From assembly GCA_001600615.1 (NCBI GenBank), contig BCKK01000010.1, forward strand, positions 251,632 to 315,631: a DNA stretch of 64,000 nt. The letters run 5' to 3'. The position numbers and the translations under genes were made by a program. The DNA comes from Dioszegia crocea. Taxonomy: Eukaryota > Basidiomycota > Tremellomycetes > Tremellales > Bulleribasidiaceae. The notes under the pieces are model-generated. The model saw only the letters and a program-made list of their open reading frames with translations. It did not search any database and had not been told where the DNA came from. Positions 1-9,684 of this stretch are shown here, piece after piece. Every line of letters starts with the position of its first letter. The stretch's first letter is position 1.

Positions 1-719
1 CGGAAGCGAGGATGTTTGCAGCGTGTGCAAAGCAGCTCATACCTGCTGTCCAGCTGGACCATATCTCGACGGCGATGTATCTCGGTGGACAAGAATACGA
101 GACCGACGACCTAGTTAATGACCCCCCGGACGTGGATCTGAAATCCCTCGGACTCGATGCCCGAACCAGCATACATCCCCTCCTCATCAACGACCTCGCC
201 CCACCTCTATGCCAGCGTATTGGCTACGGTCCTCTGTCCTGCGTCACCTTCTTCTGGCGCGCGGAAAACGCGCCCCCCTCTCCTCACGGCGGAGACCGTC
301 ATCGTGTACACCTCGACATGACTACCCTATCGGACGCCCTACCTACCTATCTCGGCGGTCATATCGACTTCTTCCTCTCCGCGAAAGCCGATGAAGAACC
401 CGGTGCCGAGCGTGTGGACGGCAGGATCTATGTGCAGGCAATCGTGACGCAACAGCTGTAGGCAAGGGAAAATGTCTGGCGCAAAGGCGATGCGAAGCTG
501 AACGCGTACCTCACGGCGGGATGCTCATTGTCAATTGACATCTATGTGCCTCCGTCATGGGGTAAAGAGGTGCTTTGTACATCGGCAGGCTACAGTCATC
601 CCCTCTTGAAATCACTCTATGCCGAACACAAGGTACCAAAGTCTAGGTCTTCCAAAGATGTTTTCCGAGTTCTAAAGCGGGAGGATGCAGCGCCTTGCCT
701 GTGGTGCGGAGAGAACTGA
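1..719 (+). pseudogene. F-box-like family A, copy A1: 5'-partial, in-frame stop
   Basis: The gene enters from the left edge already inside its second exon (reading EAR-MFAACAKQL, equivalent to the start of the A-family C-terminal domain), so the F-box half lies outside the window. It then shows the family signatures in order: HISTAMYLGGQ, LCQRIGYGPLSC, TYLGGHIDFFLS, then LSIDIYVPPSWG and the terminal EDAAPCLWCGEN with its CxxC pair. The frame is broken by TAG at 459-461, exactly where the other copies have Gln, Glu, His or Lys (QL-x-ARE), and resumes in the same frame to TGA 717-719. A single C-to-T change of a Gln codon would explain it. Readthrough or sequencing error cannot be excluded, but a decaying tandem copy is simplest. 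Function unknown. Confidence 0.75.
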
Positions 720-1374
720 GGCGATTTGTGAGTGAGTCTGTTTCTCGCCAGAACATGCAGGAGTAATGCTAAATGTTGTAGTAGGAGCTCCCTTAGTTGC
801 AGCGCTTGCAAATCCAGGTATTCCAGGCGAGTCATCCTGATCAGATGCAGAGGGTCTACCGCCTTGTCGGGAGTGTTAAGCGACTACGGACGCTAATTAG
901 TAAGTCCTTCCGTCCCTTCTTTTGAGCCCTACTGATCAGATAGGCAGGGTCATGCTGCCCCGATGGAGCCTGAAGACGGCGGACGAAGAGGGTGGAGGGA
1001 TGTCTGCGGGGGTTTCTGCCGTCGAATTTTATCTCTGCTTTTCTGATAGCTTCTCCTACGTGTTGTTGGCGTATCGCATGGTCTGCCGGAGGTCCAACCC
1101 TCGGGTACAGTGCGGCTCAAGGGGATTAGATCAACATCATGTGTCACAGAAGCTTACCTAATCACCCTTGTTTCAAATTGATCACGTGAGTGATCCGCAA
1201 TATTACGTACACGTTTCCGCCAAACGTTTGAGGTCCCTTTGGATTTCCCTTCGCAACCCTACTTTGAAAATTCCTAATCAAAATGTCCTCTGAGTCTCCA
1301 TATCCCACATTAGACCAGTATACTGGCATCGGAAGAGGCTTCAGTGCCGGTCGACAAACACCATCATCGTTCGG
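720..1374. other. Intergenic region A1-A2
   Basis: No convincing coding sequence; the short open frames here have no family resemblance. It should hold the A1 3'UTR and the A2 promoter. The only clear element is a CACGTG core (listed separately). Confidence 0.6.
1179..1189. promoter_or_regulatory. E-box-like CACGTG site upstream of A2
   Basis: TGATCACGTGA lies about 186 bp upstream of the A2 start codon. The identical 11-mer occurs upstream of copy A6. CACGTG is the classical binding core of bHLH factors (Cbf1/Pho4 type in fungi). That it regulates this family is an inference from its recurrence at two paralogues. Confidence 0.4.
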
Positions 1375-2647
1375 ATGGATTCTCCAGACCTCCCAAATCC
1401 GCCACTACCCCTCCTCGATGCTCCACTTCGCACCCCTACTTCCCCCACTCCCCCTACTCCTTCCAACCCCCAATCCCATTTGCCTGCCGAGATCTACATA
1501 AAGATCATCTCCTATCTTCGCCGACCTCTGCCTCCACCGAATGGCCTGAACCTCCACTCCACTATCCGTCAAAATGATTTAGCGACATTGATGCGCGTTA
1601 GCAAAGTAAGTGATCCCATAGTCTTTCAGTGGTTTTGATTTGCCGCTGACGACATGCAGCTATTCAACGTACTCACCTTCCGCCTGCTATACTCCACAGC
1701 TATCGTCGATGATTTGAGCCTATTTTGCTACAATCTTGGCAAACCCCCTTCCGCAAGCGATATACCTGCAAAGACCTACCTTATCGCCCAGACCCGAAAC
1801 CTCGGCCTGGAGTACGCAGAGCCCCCCATTTCGACCTACCTCCAATTGATGAAGCAAGGCCGTAAAGCCTTCCCTCTCGTGTCATCCGATGAGGCACATG
1901 AGATTGAGTTCCGGCGAACGGAAGCCATCATGATGGAAAAATGTGCCAAGCGGCTTGACAGGCTCCAACTCGAACACATCTCCACGGCGATGTACCTAGG
2001 CGGTCAATCCTACGCCTCGGATTATATTCAAGGCGGGGAGTTGACAAGCTCAATATCGTCCACTCGCCGTGCAATGATCGAAATTGTCTCCAACCGGTCC
2101 ATCTCGAACTTTTGTCACCGTATCGGCTCCGGTCCTCTCCTGCATCTCAGTCTTCTGGCGCGCGAAGACAGATGACCTATGGGTGGGGGTTCAACAACGC
2201 ATCTGCGTTCATGTCGACTCTTCTGCGTGTATCGACTGTCTGCCCACTTACCTGGGTGGTCACATGACCTTCTATCTCTCAGCTACAGCCCTCGGCGCGG
2301 ACACACTCAGCCAATACACAGGCGGAAAGGCTGCTATACTCGCTCTGGTCAGATACCAGCTCCATTCAAGGGAGGCGAGTTGGAGCGAGGGTGTCGAGAG
2401 GCGCCATGGGGCTGTTTCGGCAGACTGGTCTCTGTCGCTTGACATCTACATACCCGCAGCTTGGGGTGCAGACCTGCTCTGTTCGAAAGCAGACGACAAT
2501 CACCCTATGCTGCGACTTGCATATTTCGAGTGCAGAGTCCCCAAGTCTCGGTCCTGCAAGGACGTCTTCCGGATCTTGAAGCTTGAGGATGCGGCACCTT
2601 GTTTATCGTGCGCGGGGATACAAGATTCTGTATACGTAGGCTCTTGA
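1375..2647 (+). pseudogene. F-box-like family A, copy A2: two exons, frameshift in exon 2
   Basis: Exon 1 (1375-1605) encodes a Pro/Ser-rich leader and an F-box-like helix set (LPAEIYIKIISYL, then MRVSK). Intron 1606-1659 has donor GTAAGT and ends ATGCAG. Exon 2 starts at 1660 with LFNVLTFRLLYS. The intron position after VSK is phase 0 and shared by copies A3, A4 and A6. Relative to A1, two bases are missing near 2138 inside the conserved GPLSC motif, so the frame runs into a stop at 2173-2175 while the homologous protein (SCISVFWRAK, TYLGGHMTFYLS, SLDIYIPAAWG, EDAAPCLSC) continues in another frame to TGA 2645-2647. No plausible intron removes the shift. It is probably a young pseudogene, or it encodes a shortened protein of about 250 residues. 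Confidence 0.75.
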
Positions 2648-3430
2648 TTGATTGCAACATCGAGAAGAAGAAGCTGATTGGGCAGATCACAAATGAGCAA
2701 TACATGGCTTCCAGGATGCATGAACCTGCCCCTGCTAGGAACCCTTCCTGGATGGAAGGGCCGTAGGAGTTAACGCCGTGCTGTTCCGACATCGGCGAGT
2801 CCTTCTCTTTGAGTTAGAGACTTGACTTAGAATTGTAGAGACATTGCTGACAATGCAGCATGTGTATGAAGAAGAGAGCCGGGACCCGCAATGACAGCCC
2901 CTGCGCGTTCTGCCTTGTCAGCCCGTGGACGTTTGATCGCGGGGATTAGCGGGCAGACGGTGATGTGTGGAATAGCGTGGGCTTGTGTCAATAGGCTATG
3001 AGGATGCATGGTGCGCGGATGACGAATCACGATCATCTGGGAGGACTGGTGGTGGATATTGCTCTTGCCGTTCTTCGATGATTCTCACCAGCCTGCTGTT
3101 CTTTCTTGTCTTCTTTCTCTTCCCAGCTGGCTCATGGCTCACTATTCAGAGGATCAAATCTCTCCTCTGCACCTCACTGCCATGGGCAGCGGACACTCAG
3201 GCAAGCTTAGGCGTCTGCTATCTGCAGCTGGTCTCCATAGACATGCCGTAACTCCTCAAACTCAAATTGACATTGAATTCCGCTCGCTTAAGCTTGAGCT
3301 TCTCAATTTTCGAATCTTCTTACCATGTTGGACATATCCTCCCAGCGGCCAGAGCCTCATTTAAACACCGAGACGCGCTCGGGAGGACCAATCGCCCAAT
3401 CAGACCCACCATGTTTCGGGTCTCGACGAG
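2648..3430. other. Intergenic region A2-A3
   Basis: No coding sequence that resembles a neighbour. Two CCAAT boxes (3388-3392 and 3396-3400) sit about 30-40 bp upstream of the A3 start codon and are the only promoter-like signals I can see. Confidence 0.5.
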
Positions 3431-4732
3431 ATGGCAACACCCATTTCCACAAAGCTTTTGAGTCTCGAAATCACATCATCCCCTTCCGACCCCTTTTCCT
3501 CACCATCCGCTCCAGGCTCTCTTCCTCTGCCCCTCACTGCAGACGGCATGCCACGACTCCCAGCGGAGGTATGGGCACAAATTCTCGTTCACTTGCGTCG
3601 TCCTCTCCCCCTACCAAACGGCCGAAACCACCCCTCTTCAGTCCGTCAGACGGACTTGACGGTAGCTATGAGAGTCTCCAAAGTGAGGCTGAATCTACAT
3701 GTTCGCACTTTTGATGATTATCTCGAATGATGCTGACCCTCTCAGCTCTTCAATGTCCTCACGGCCCGTCTACTCTACTCGACAGCCGTCGTTGATGATT
3801 TGCCTCTCTTCGCCTATAACCTTGGCTCCCCGCCTGCCGCCATTGACATCCCCTCCAAGACCGACCTAGTCGCCTGTACGCGGCATCTCTGCTTGGAATA
3901 CGGCGATATCCCCATCCCAACCTATCTGCAATTGATGCAGCTAGGGCGAAAAGTTTACCCTCTCGTTTCTCTGGACAAGGATTACGAGGAGGGATTTCGC
4001 CAAAGGGAAGCCGAAGCCATCACCGAAGCTGCAAAGCGACTTCGCGGCATAGTCTCACCCGACCACATCTCTTCCGCGATGTATTTGGGTGCGCAAGGCT
4101 ATGCTTCGGCAATCCGACTTCCCGATGGGACCAAAGCTCGTGATCCCACCCACGTCATAGCTGCTCGAAGCTCTATGTCCAACATGATTTGTCTGTCCAA
4201 AACCTTCAATCTTTGTCAGCGTATCAACAACGGTCCGCTGACATACCTTACAATACAGGCGCGCACACGCCTAGATTGTGAGAAGGCACAATGTCCACGG
4301 CGACATAGCGTTTACCTTAATTTGTCGGATCTCACGCATGCCCTTCCGTCAGCCTTGGGCGGTCCTACCGACTACTTTTTCTCCTCAGATCGCGATGATG
4401 ACATGGACATCGCGCGGGAGAGGGAGTTCCTTCGGGTCTTTGGGGTGATCAGGTATTGGTTGCAGGCGAGGGAGACACGAGGGAATACAGCAAATCTTTT
4501 GTCGAAAAAATCGCTGCGATTTTCGTTATCATTCAACCTCTACGTCCCCGCGGCTTGGTTTGAGCATCTATACTGGCCTTGTACCCCTTCCAACTTCCCC
4601 GCCTTAATCAGATCTTACTACCTCGAACTCGGTATCGAGCAATCCCAATCCCCAGGCGATTCGTTCCGGTTGAGAAAGATGGAGGAGGCGCCGCCGTGCA
4701 CAACCTGTGGATGGGATAAGGATATCGTTTAG
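3431..4732 (+). CDS. F-box-like family A protein, copy A3 (intact)
   Basis: Two exons, 3431-3682 and 3746-4732, give a 412-residue protein. The donor GTGAGG follows MRVSK and the intron ends CTCTCAG. After a roughly 35-residue Ser/Pro leader, residues 40-110 look like a divergent F-box (LPAEVWAQILVHLRRPLP, RQTDLTVAMRVSK, LLYSTAVVDDL). Such domains usually dock substrate adaptors onto Skp1-cullin ligases; that role is inferred. The remaining 300 residues form an unrecognised domain with motifs SSAMYLGAQGY, CQRINNGPLTYL, LGGPTDYFFSSD, SLSFNLYVPAAW, and a terminal PPCTTCGW CxxC pair. One of two fully intact copies in a same-strand array. A 3'UTR intron begins at the base after the TAG stop. Confidence 0.85.
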
Positions 4733-4784
4733 GTGAGCTATCTCAATTCGTACGACGATGCTGCTGTTGGCTGACAGTCACCAG
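4733..4784 (+). other. 3'UTR intron abutting the A3 stop codon
   Basis: Donor GTGAGC starts directly after TAG 4730-4732. A CTGAC branch box lies at 4771-4775 and the acceptor CAG ends at 4784 (52 nt). The same stop-donor abutment occurs in A4, A5 and the A6 relic. Confidence 0.55.
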
Positions 4785-5287
4785 CCTAAGGTCTGAAAGT
4801 CTCCTTCCGCCACTCCCACATCCTGCGTCCCTCGCTCTGCCGCGATTCATTTCAATCGGCATAGAATAGACGGAATACAGGACGTTGAAGGGTGATGAGG
4901 TATCTGGGTGGTCAGTCGGAGATCAGTATGAGGATCAGGCCGGGAGACGTGGGGTTGCTGGAATTCGGAGATGCTGGTCATAGTCTCTCTGCGCTTGATT
5001 AGTGCGCTCGCTCTGCGAGCTGGATATGGTTCAGGCCTGTACAAGCCTCGAGCACTACACGAGAGCTTTATACAAGAGCACGCACATTACAGACACGTAA
5101 GATCCGTCTCGGTACTAGCACCCGATTCGAAAGCCCAGATCCATGACCCTTGACTTTACGACTTGACTTTACCCTTCGACGAATTGACAACATTTCACAA
5201 GCCCCCTTTCACTGATCCGCTTCACTCCTCCCCACCGTCCCTCTCCAATAATCTGCAGATCCAGATCCCTGTCCTACATCCCTATCA
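4785..5287. other. Intergenic region A3-A4
   Basis: No supported gene. A CTTGACTTTAC element is repeated within 15 bp near 5150-5172, just upstream of A4. Nothing else stands out. Confidence 0.5.
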
Positions 5288-6467
5288 ATGCATAACGTAC
5301 ATTTGCCCCCAGAATTGTGGGCAGTCATCATCCCGTTCCTCCGCCCACCCCTCCCTGAGCCTAATGGCCGCAATGCCCACGCCTCGGTCCGTTCGACCGA
5401 CCTGGCCGTAGCGATGAGAGTCAGTAAAGTAAGCATGAGCCTCTCCATTCGTACCTGCCGCTTGAGCTGTCGCTAATTCCCAGCTTTTCAATCATCTCAC
5501 TGCTCGTCACCTCTACTCCACTGTCATCACGGACAATATCGCACTCCTCGCATACAATCTGGACGAACCCCCATCTACGAGCGACATCTCATCCAAACGC
5601 GAACTCCTCTCTTTCACGCGGCATCTCTGCCTGGAGTATGCGGAGCTTCCAATCCCTACATACTTCGACTTGATGAAGCTCGGGCGTGGCGCGTTCCCGT
5701 TCGTAGAGTTGGAAAGGATACAAGAGGCGGAGTTTCGCCAACAGGAAGCAATTTCCATCGGCGATGCGGCAAGATCACTCCAAGGAGCTCTACGGCTCAC
5801 CCATCTGTCGTCGGCGATGTATCTCGGGAGTCAAGGATATGGCTCGAAATACCTTATGACCGATCCACCCATCGCCGACTTGCCTCAATGCGTTGCTGAG
5901 GCTCGAAGCGTGCTCTACGACCTCATAATCCGTCAAGATGCCCCAGACATCTGTCAGCGCATCAATTGTGGCCCGCTCTCGTGCACGTCGTTATACTGGA
6001 GCGAAAACGCAGTGCGCGAGGTGCCTCAGCGGCACTGTGTCCACCTCAACCTGTCAACTCCGTCAGACATCCGGCCGGTCACCGTCGGCGGTCACAGCGA
6101 ATACTATCTGACCTCCGATCTCCGCGATCCGATGGACTCTCGGCGGGCGGAGGAGTTCGTTCGCATCTTCAATTTGGTGACGGAGCACTTAGAGGCGCGA
6201 GAGAGGGCCTGGAAAGTGAAGCTTCCCAAGAACTCAGAACCTTTCGCGACGGACTGGACCTTGTCACTTGACATATACGTGCCTGCGGCTTGGATGAAGC
6301 ATCATCGTTGGCCATGCCCCCCTTCCAAATATCCCGATCTAATCGAAACATTCTACCGCCAATTCGGCATACCACAGGGCCGCCATCCAAAAGATTCTTT
6401 CCGATTTAAGACATTGGAGCAGGCTATACCCTGTGGACCTTGTGGTTGGACGCCAGACACAGTCTAA
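5288..6467 (+). CDS. F-box-like family A protein, copy A4 (intact)
   Basis: Exons 5288-5428 and 5484-6467 give 374 residues. The start lies only a few residues before the F-box-like segment (LPPELWAVIIPFLRPPLP), so this copy lacks the disordered leader of A3; a start further upstream would need another intron that I do not see. The intron interrupts after MRVSK in phase 0 as in the paralogues. Domain signatures are complete: SSAMYLGSQGYGSKYL, ICQRINCGPLSC, VGGHSEYYLTSD, SLDIYVPAAWMK, IPCGPCGW. Function unknown; the F-box-like N-terminus suggests, but does not prove, a ubiquitin-ligase adaptor. TAA is followed at once by GTGAGT, as in A3. Confidence 0.85.
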
Positions 6468-6538
6468 GTGAGTCATGCTGTGTGATATGACGGTCGCGAG
6501 GTCGGCAGTAAGCTTACGGTTCAGGCTGATCAGGCATT

Positions 6539-7218
6539 TGATCCCTGTCCTTGCTGCACAGCAGATCCGCCTTGACCACGGCTATACAAGTGAGTACCTC
6601 CTCCTGCAGTGTTGTGCCGGTGCAAGCTATCAAGATCGAGCTGACGGTCAAGGAACTCAGACATCTAAACCGCATGGAGAGTTCCCTCGTAACCTACCCC
6701 ATCTATCCCTTCCGCGTCAGCTGCTTGTTGCGGATGGTTCCAGCTCGGTGACACGGACATCAGCTGGCGAACTGCAACGCAACTGCGTACAGTTCCATAC
6801 CACCCATCTCCCCAGCAGTATCGTCCCTGTCTTCCCGGGCGGCCATACCGACTGCTATCTCTCTTCCGACGGGTTCGATCGCAAGGCCTGGCGGATCAAT
6901 CCAGACTTCATCGCGGTAAAAGATTTGGTGAAGCACCAATTGAAATTGAGGGAGCAGGCGCTACAGGGCGCACATCCAAGTCGGCTGGCCAATATGCTGG
7001 CCAACATAGCCCTGTCGGTGGACATCTACATCCCCACAGCCTGGTCGCAGGATCCCGACTGGCCTTGTCCGCAGTCCAAGTACCCAGACCTCGTCAAGTC
7101 GATCTATGCCGAACTCGGTATCCCGGAGTCTCGGGCTCGGAAAGATACCTTCAGATTCAAGAAGCTGGAAGATGCTCCGCCCTGTGCTTCGTGCGGATTC
7201 TGTCCGGATGACACCTGA
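6539..7218 (+). pseudogene. F-box-like family A, copy A5: 5'-truncated, internally deleted
   Basis: Directly downstream of A4 lies a copy without F-box or leader. Homology starts weakly near 6539 (LIPVLAAQQIRLDH then GYTSEYLL, like the LxHxSSAMYLGxQGY region with about ten residues deleted). It becomes clear from about 6780 (FPGGHTDCYLSSDGF) and is excellent to the end (LSVDIYIPTAW, YPDLVKSIYAELGIP, EDAPPCASCGF). An open frame runs 6475-7218, but its first 20 or so codons are unrelated to the family. Most likely a deletion f used the 3' half of a former gene to A4. Whether it is transcribed separately or as an A4 readthrough product is unknown. The stop TGA is followed directly by GTGAGT. Confidence 0.65.
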
Positions 7219-7264
7219 GTGAGTTTGCACCTTCGATTGAGTTGACCCTGAGCTGACAGTCCAG
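7219..7264 (+). other. 3'UTR intron abutting the A5 stop codon
   Basis: GTGAGT begins immediately after TGA 7216-7218. An AGCTGAC branch-like box precedes the acceptor CCAG ending at 7264 (46 nt). It persists even though the 5' half of this copy is gone. Confidence 0.5.
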
Positions 7265-7850
7265 ATGCCAAGTCTTTGATACCGTCACTCCGATCATGGT
7301 GTGTGTGAGTTGGTCTGGGGCAGGAACGCCGGTCGCTGAGGGTTGCGTTGGGTGAGTGTCTCTTCGTGTCGAAATCGATGGGATTAAGCTGAAGCCGCAG
7401 ATTATGGCTCTTGGTGCTTCAATCTCCTTGCAGGATGGCCTCCGGGGCTTGTGTCTCGTGACAGAAAGGGAGAGCGCAAGCCGTCACGCGTCAGGCCCAG
7501 GGAGGAGTCATGACTAGTGACTACCCTCTTGGTGCGTTTCCCTCTCTGCCGGCCTTACGTCATCTCAGGTCCTGACATCTGGATAGGAAGCTTCGGCCAC
7601 CATGGTGTATGCAGACACTGCAACACACTATCCTATGGCCTGTTCAGCTCTTCTGTGCCTCGCACTGCTGGCAGCATGTGCTTCTCCGAGACATATACAT
7701 ACAGCCAACGATTAAGCTCATAATATCTCTATGATCACGTGATCATGTCGTGACGTGATTGCAACTTATATTCGCCTTCACCACCCCAATCAACCATCCT
7801 TTATCACTTCACTCCAACGATCATTTATCAGGAGGGATCACATCGCCGCC
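7265..7850. other. Intergenic region A5-A6
   Basis: No supported coding sequence. It holds the 16-bp CACGTG palindrome (listed separately) about 105 bp upstream of the A6 start. Confidence 0.5.
7731..7746. promoter_or_regulatory. 16-bp perfect palindrome with CACGTG core
   Basis: ATGATCACGTGATCAT equals its own reverse complement. It contains the same TGATCACGTGA as the site upstream of A2. The position, 105 bp before the A6 start codon, suits an upstream activating element for a bHLH dimer; the binding itself is inference. Confidence 0.45.
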
Positions 7851-9160
7851 ATGCGAGACGCACTGGAAATACTCCTCCGACTAGTCTTCGACCTCATCAC
7901 TCAGATCTCCCTGATCTTGGAGGCCATCCGCAGGTCCTTCGATCAACTTATATACTCCGCTCCGTCCATTACCAACCTTTTGTCATCGCTCAACCTGGCA
8001 TCAGAACCCAAAAACACCCTTCTTCCCCCTCTAGCAGATGATTCTGCTCGCTATCAACTCCCTGTCGAGCTTTACGCCCTCATCATTTCCCATCTCCGAG
8101 TCCCCCTCCCCAAGCCAAATGGGCGCTCTACCCATTCCGCCATCAGACAAACGGATCTCGCAGTGCTTATGAGGACCAGCAAGGTATGTCTCATCCACGT
8201 AATCCTGCGAATGACAGACAAGAAACCTGCTGACTCCTTAAGCTGTTCAACAACCTAGCCGCTCGCGTCCTCTACTCCACCGTCGTCGCTGATGATCTAT
8301 CCCTCCTTGCGTACAATCTCGACACGCCCCCCTCTGCCACCCATATCCCCTCCAAAGACGGTCTGCTCGCCTACACACGTCGACTCTATCTCGAATATCC
8401 CCCTATAAGAGATCCTACATATCTCCAGTGTATGCAGGATGGGCCAGCCGCTTTCATACGCATTAACCCCGATGGATTGATAAAAGCGAGTGTCCGCCGC
8501 GGCGAGGCCATCGTTATGGCTGCAGCTGCCAATCGGCTTGTCGATTTTTCCTCACTCTCCCTCCTCTCGGTCTCGTACGCAACGCTCTTGGGGCAACAAG
8601 GATACAACGACCTAATCCAATTCTCCAATACCCCCGGCAGCGCCTTTACGATTAGCATTAACGCCGGACGGTGGGCCGTATCGCGATTCTTTATGGGGCA
8701 GAAGAACGTCAGATCTTCTCCCTCCTATTTCTGCACCCGCGTCGGCTTCGGTCCCCTCTCCGGCATTACGATATTCCAGCAGGAAGGGGTTGACAACCCC
8801 TTGACTCAGTGCACACATTTCCATTTACCCACGACATCGAGTCCTGGTACCGTTTTCTTGGGCGGTCACACCGATTATTACATCACGTCCGATATTGGCG
8901 ATCATCCGCGACTTGAAGAGCCGCAGGACTTCGAGGAGGTCTCCGGGGTTGTCAGGCACAACTTGCAAATGAGGCATATCGCGAGAGCAGATCTACGTCA
9001 TCCCGAGGGACATCCATCTGCATCAATCTCACTCGACATATACGTACCAGCAAAATGGTTTGACCACCCATACTGGGCCTGGCCTATCAATGATGCCGAA
9101 CTCCCAAAAAAGATCATGCGAGCCTGTCACGATTTGGGCATGACCGGCGCTTTGAAATGA
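7851..9160 (+). CDS. F-box-like family A protein, copy A6 (C-terminus lost)
   Basis: Exons 7851-8183 and 8243-9160 give 416 residues. The ATG at 7851 (CGCCGCCATGC) is the first in-frame ATG and has good context. The N-terminal 35 residues form an amphipathic or hydrophobic helix (LLRLVFDLITQISLILEAI) absent from the paralogues, so membrane association is possible. The F-box-like segment (LPVELYALIISHLRVPLP, MRTSK) and family motifs follow (CTRVGFGPLSGI, LGGHTDYYITSD, SLDIYVPAKWFD). The frame ends prematurely at MTGALK. The missing terminal element (EDAPPCLACGW...DDI) is still readable out of frame at 9161-9209, so the last 20 or so residues, including the CxxC pair, were lost by small deletions. 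Confidence 0.8.
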
Positions 9161-9209
9161 GGACGCACCGCCTTGCTTGGCGTGTGGATGGACCACAGAC
9201 GATATCTAG
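9161..9209 (+). pseudogene. Out-of-frame relic of the A6 C-terminus
   Basis: In a different frame from A6 this stretch reads EDAPPCLACGWTTDDI then TAG (9207-9209), matching the last residues of A3 and A4. It is followed directly by GTGAGT, as in the other copies. The family ending is thus preserved in the DNA but no longer encoded by the A6 frame. Confidence 0.65.
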
Positions 9210-9684
9210 GTGAGTCTAGCTCCGAGGTGTCTCAACCTCTTCTACGGTTGTCTCAATGCGACAGATAGCTGAGATCTTCAGAAAAGCCTCCCGCAATCCG
9301 AGGTTGCAATCGCGAGTCGGGTGTGGATAATCAGGTTGGCGCGCATAGATCGAGACGAGGGATGGGGGTTGGTAGTGACCGGCAATGCGCAGAAGCTGTC
9401 ACCTTTGTATCAAATATCAGATTATCCAGAGGTAGACAGGTAAATATATGTTTAAGGACGAATCAGGGCGGCAGATGCTGCGTAACAATAACTTTGATGA
9501 CTGGTCTGTTGTACACAGCGGCTTTGGCTTGGATCTTGGTGGCCAATTCATACACCGACTCAGATAGCTGCTTGCATCAATACAAGTTGACCACGAGGTA
9601 TATCAGAAGAGCCAGCAAGCGACATGGATACAGATATTCAAGACAGAAGCACAACATCGGTGGAGCATTGACCACCAATCGTTG
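9210..9684. other. Intergenic region between convergent A6 and B1
   Basis: Begins with the donor-like GTGAGTCTAGC after the A6 relic stop. No coding sequence is supported; it should contain the two 3'UTRs. Confidence 0.5.

Noticed and set aside
2084..2647. A2 second frame as an independent gene
   Set aside because: It begins mid-motif and matches the C-terminal part of the paralogues; a frameshift explains it better.
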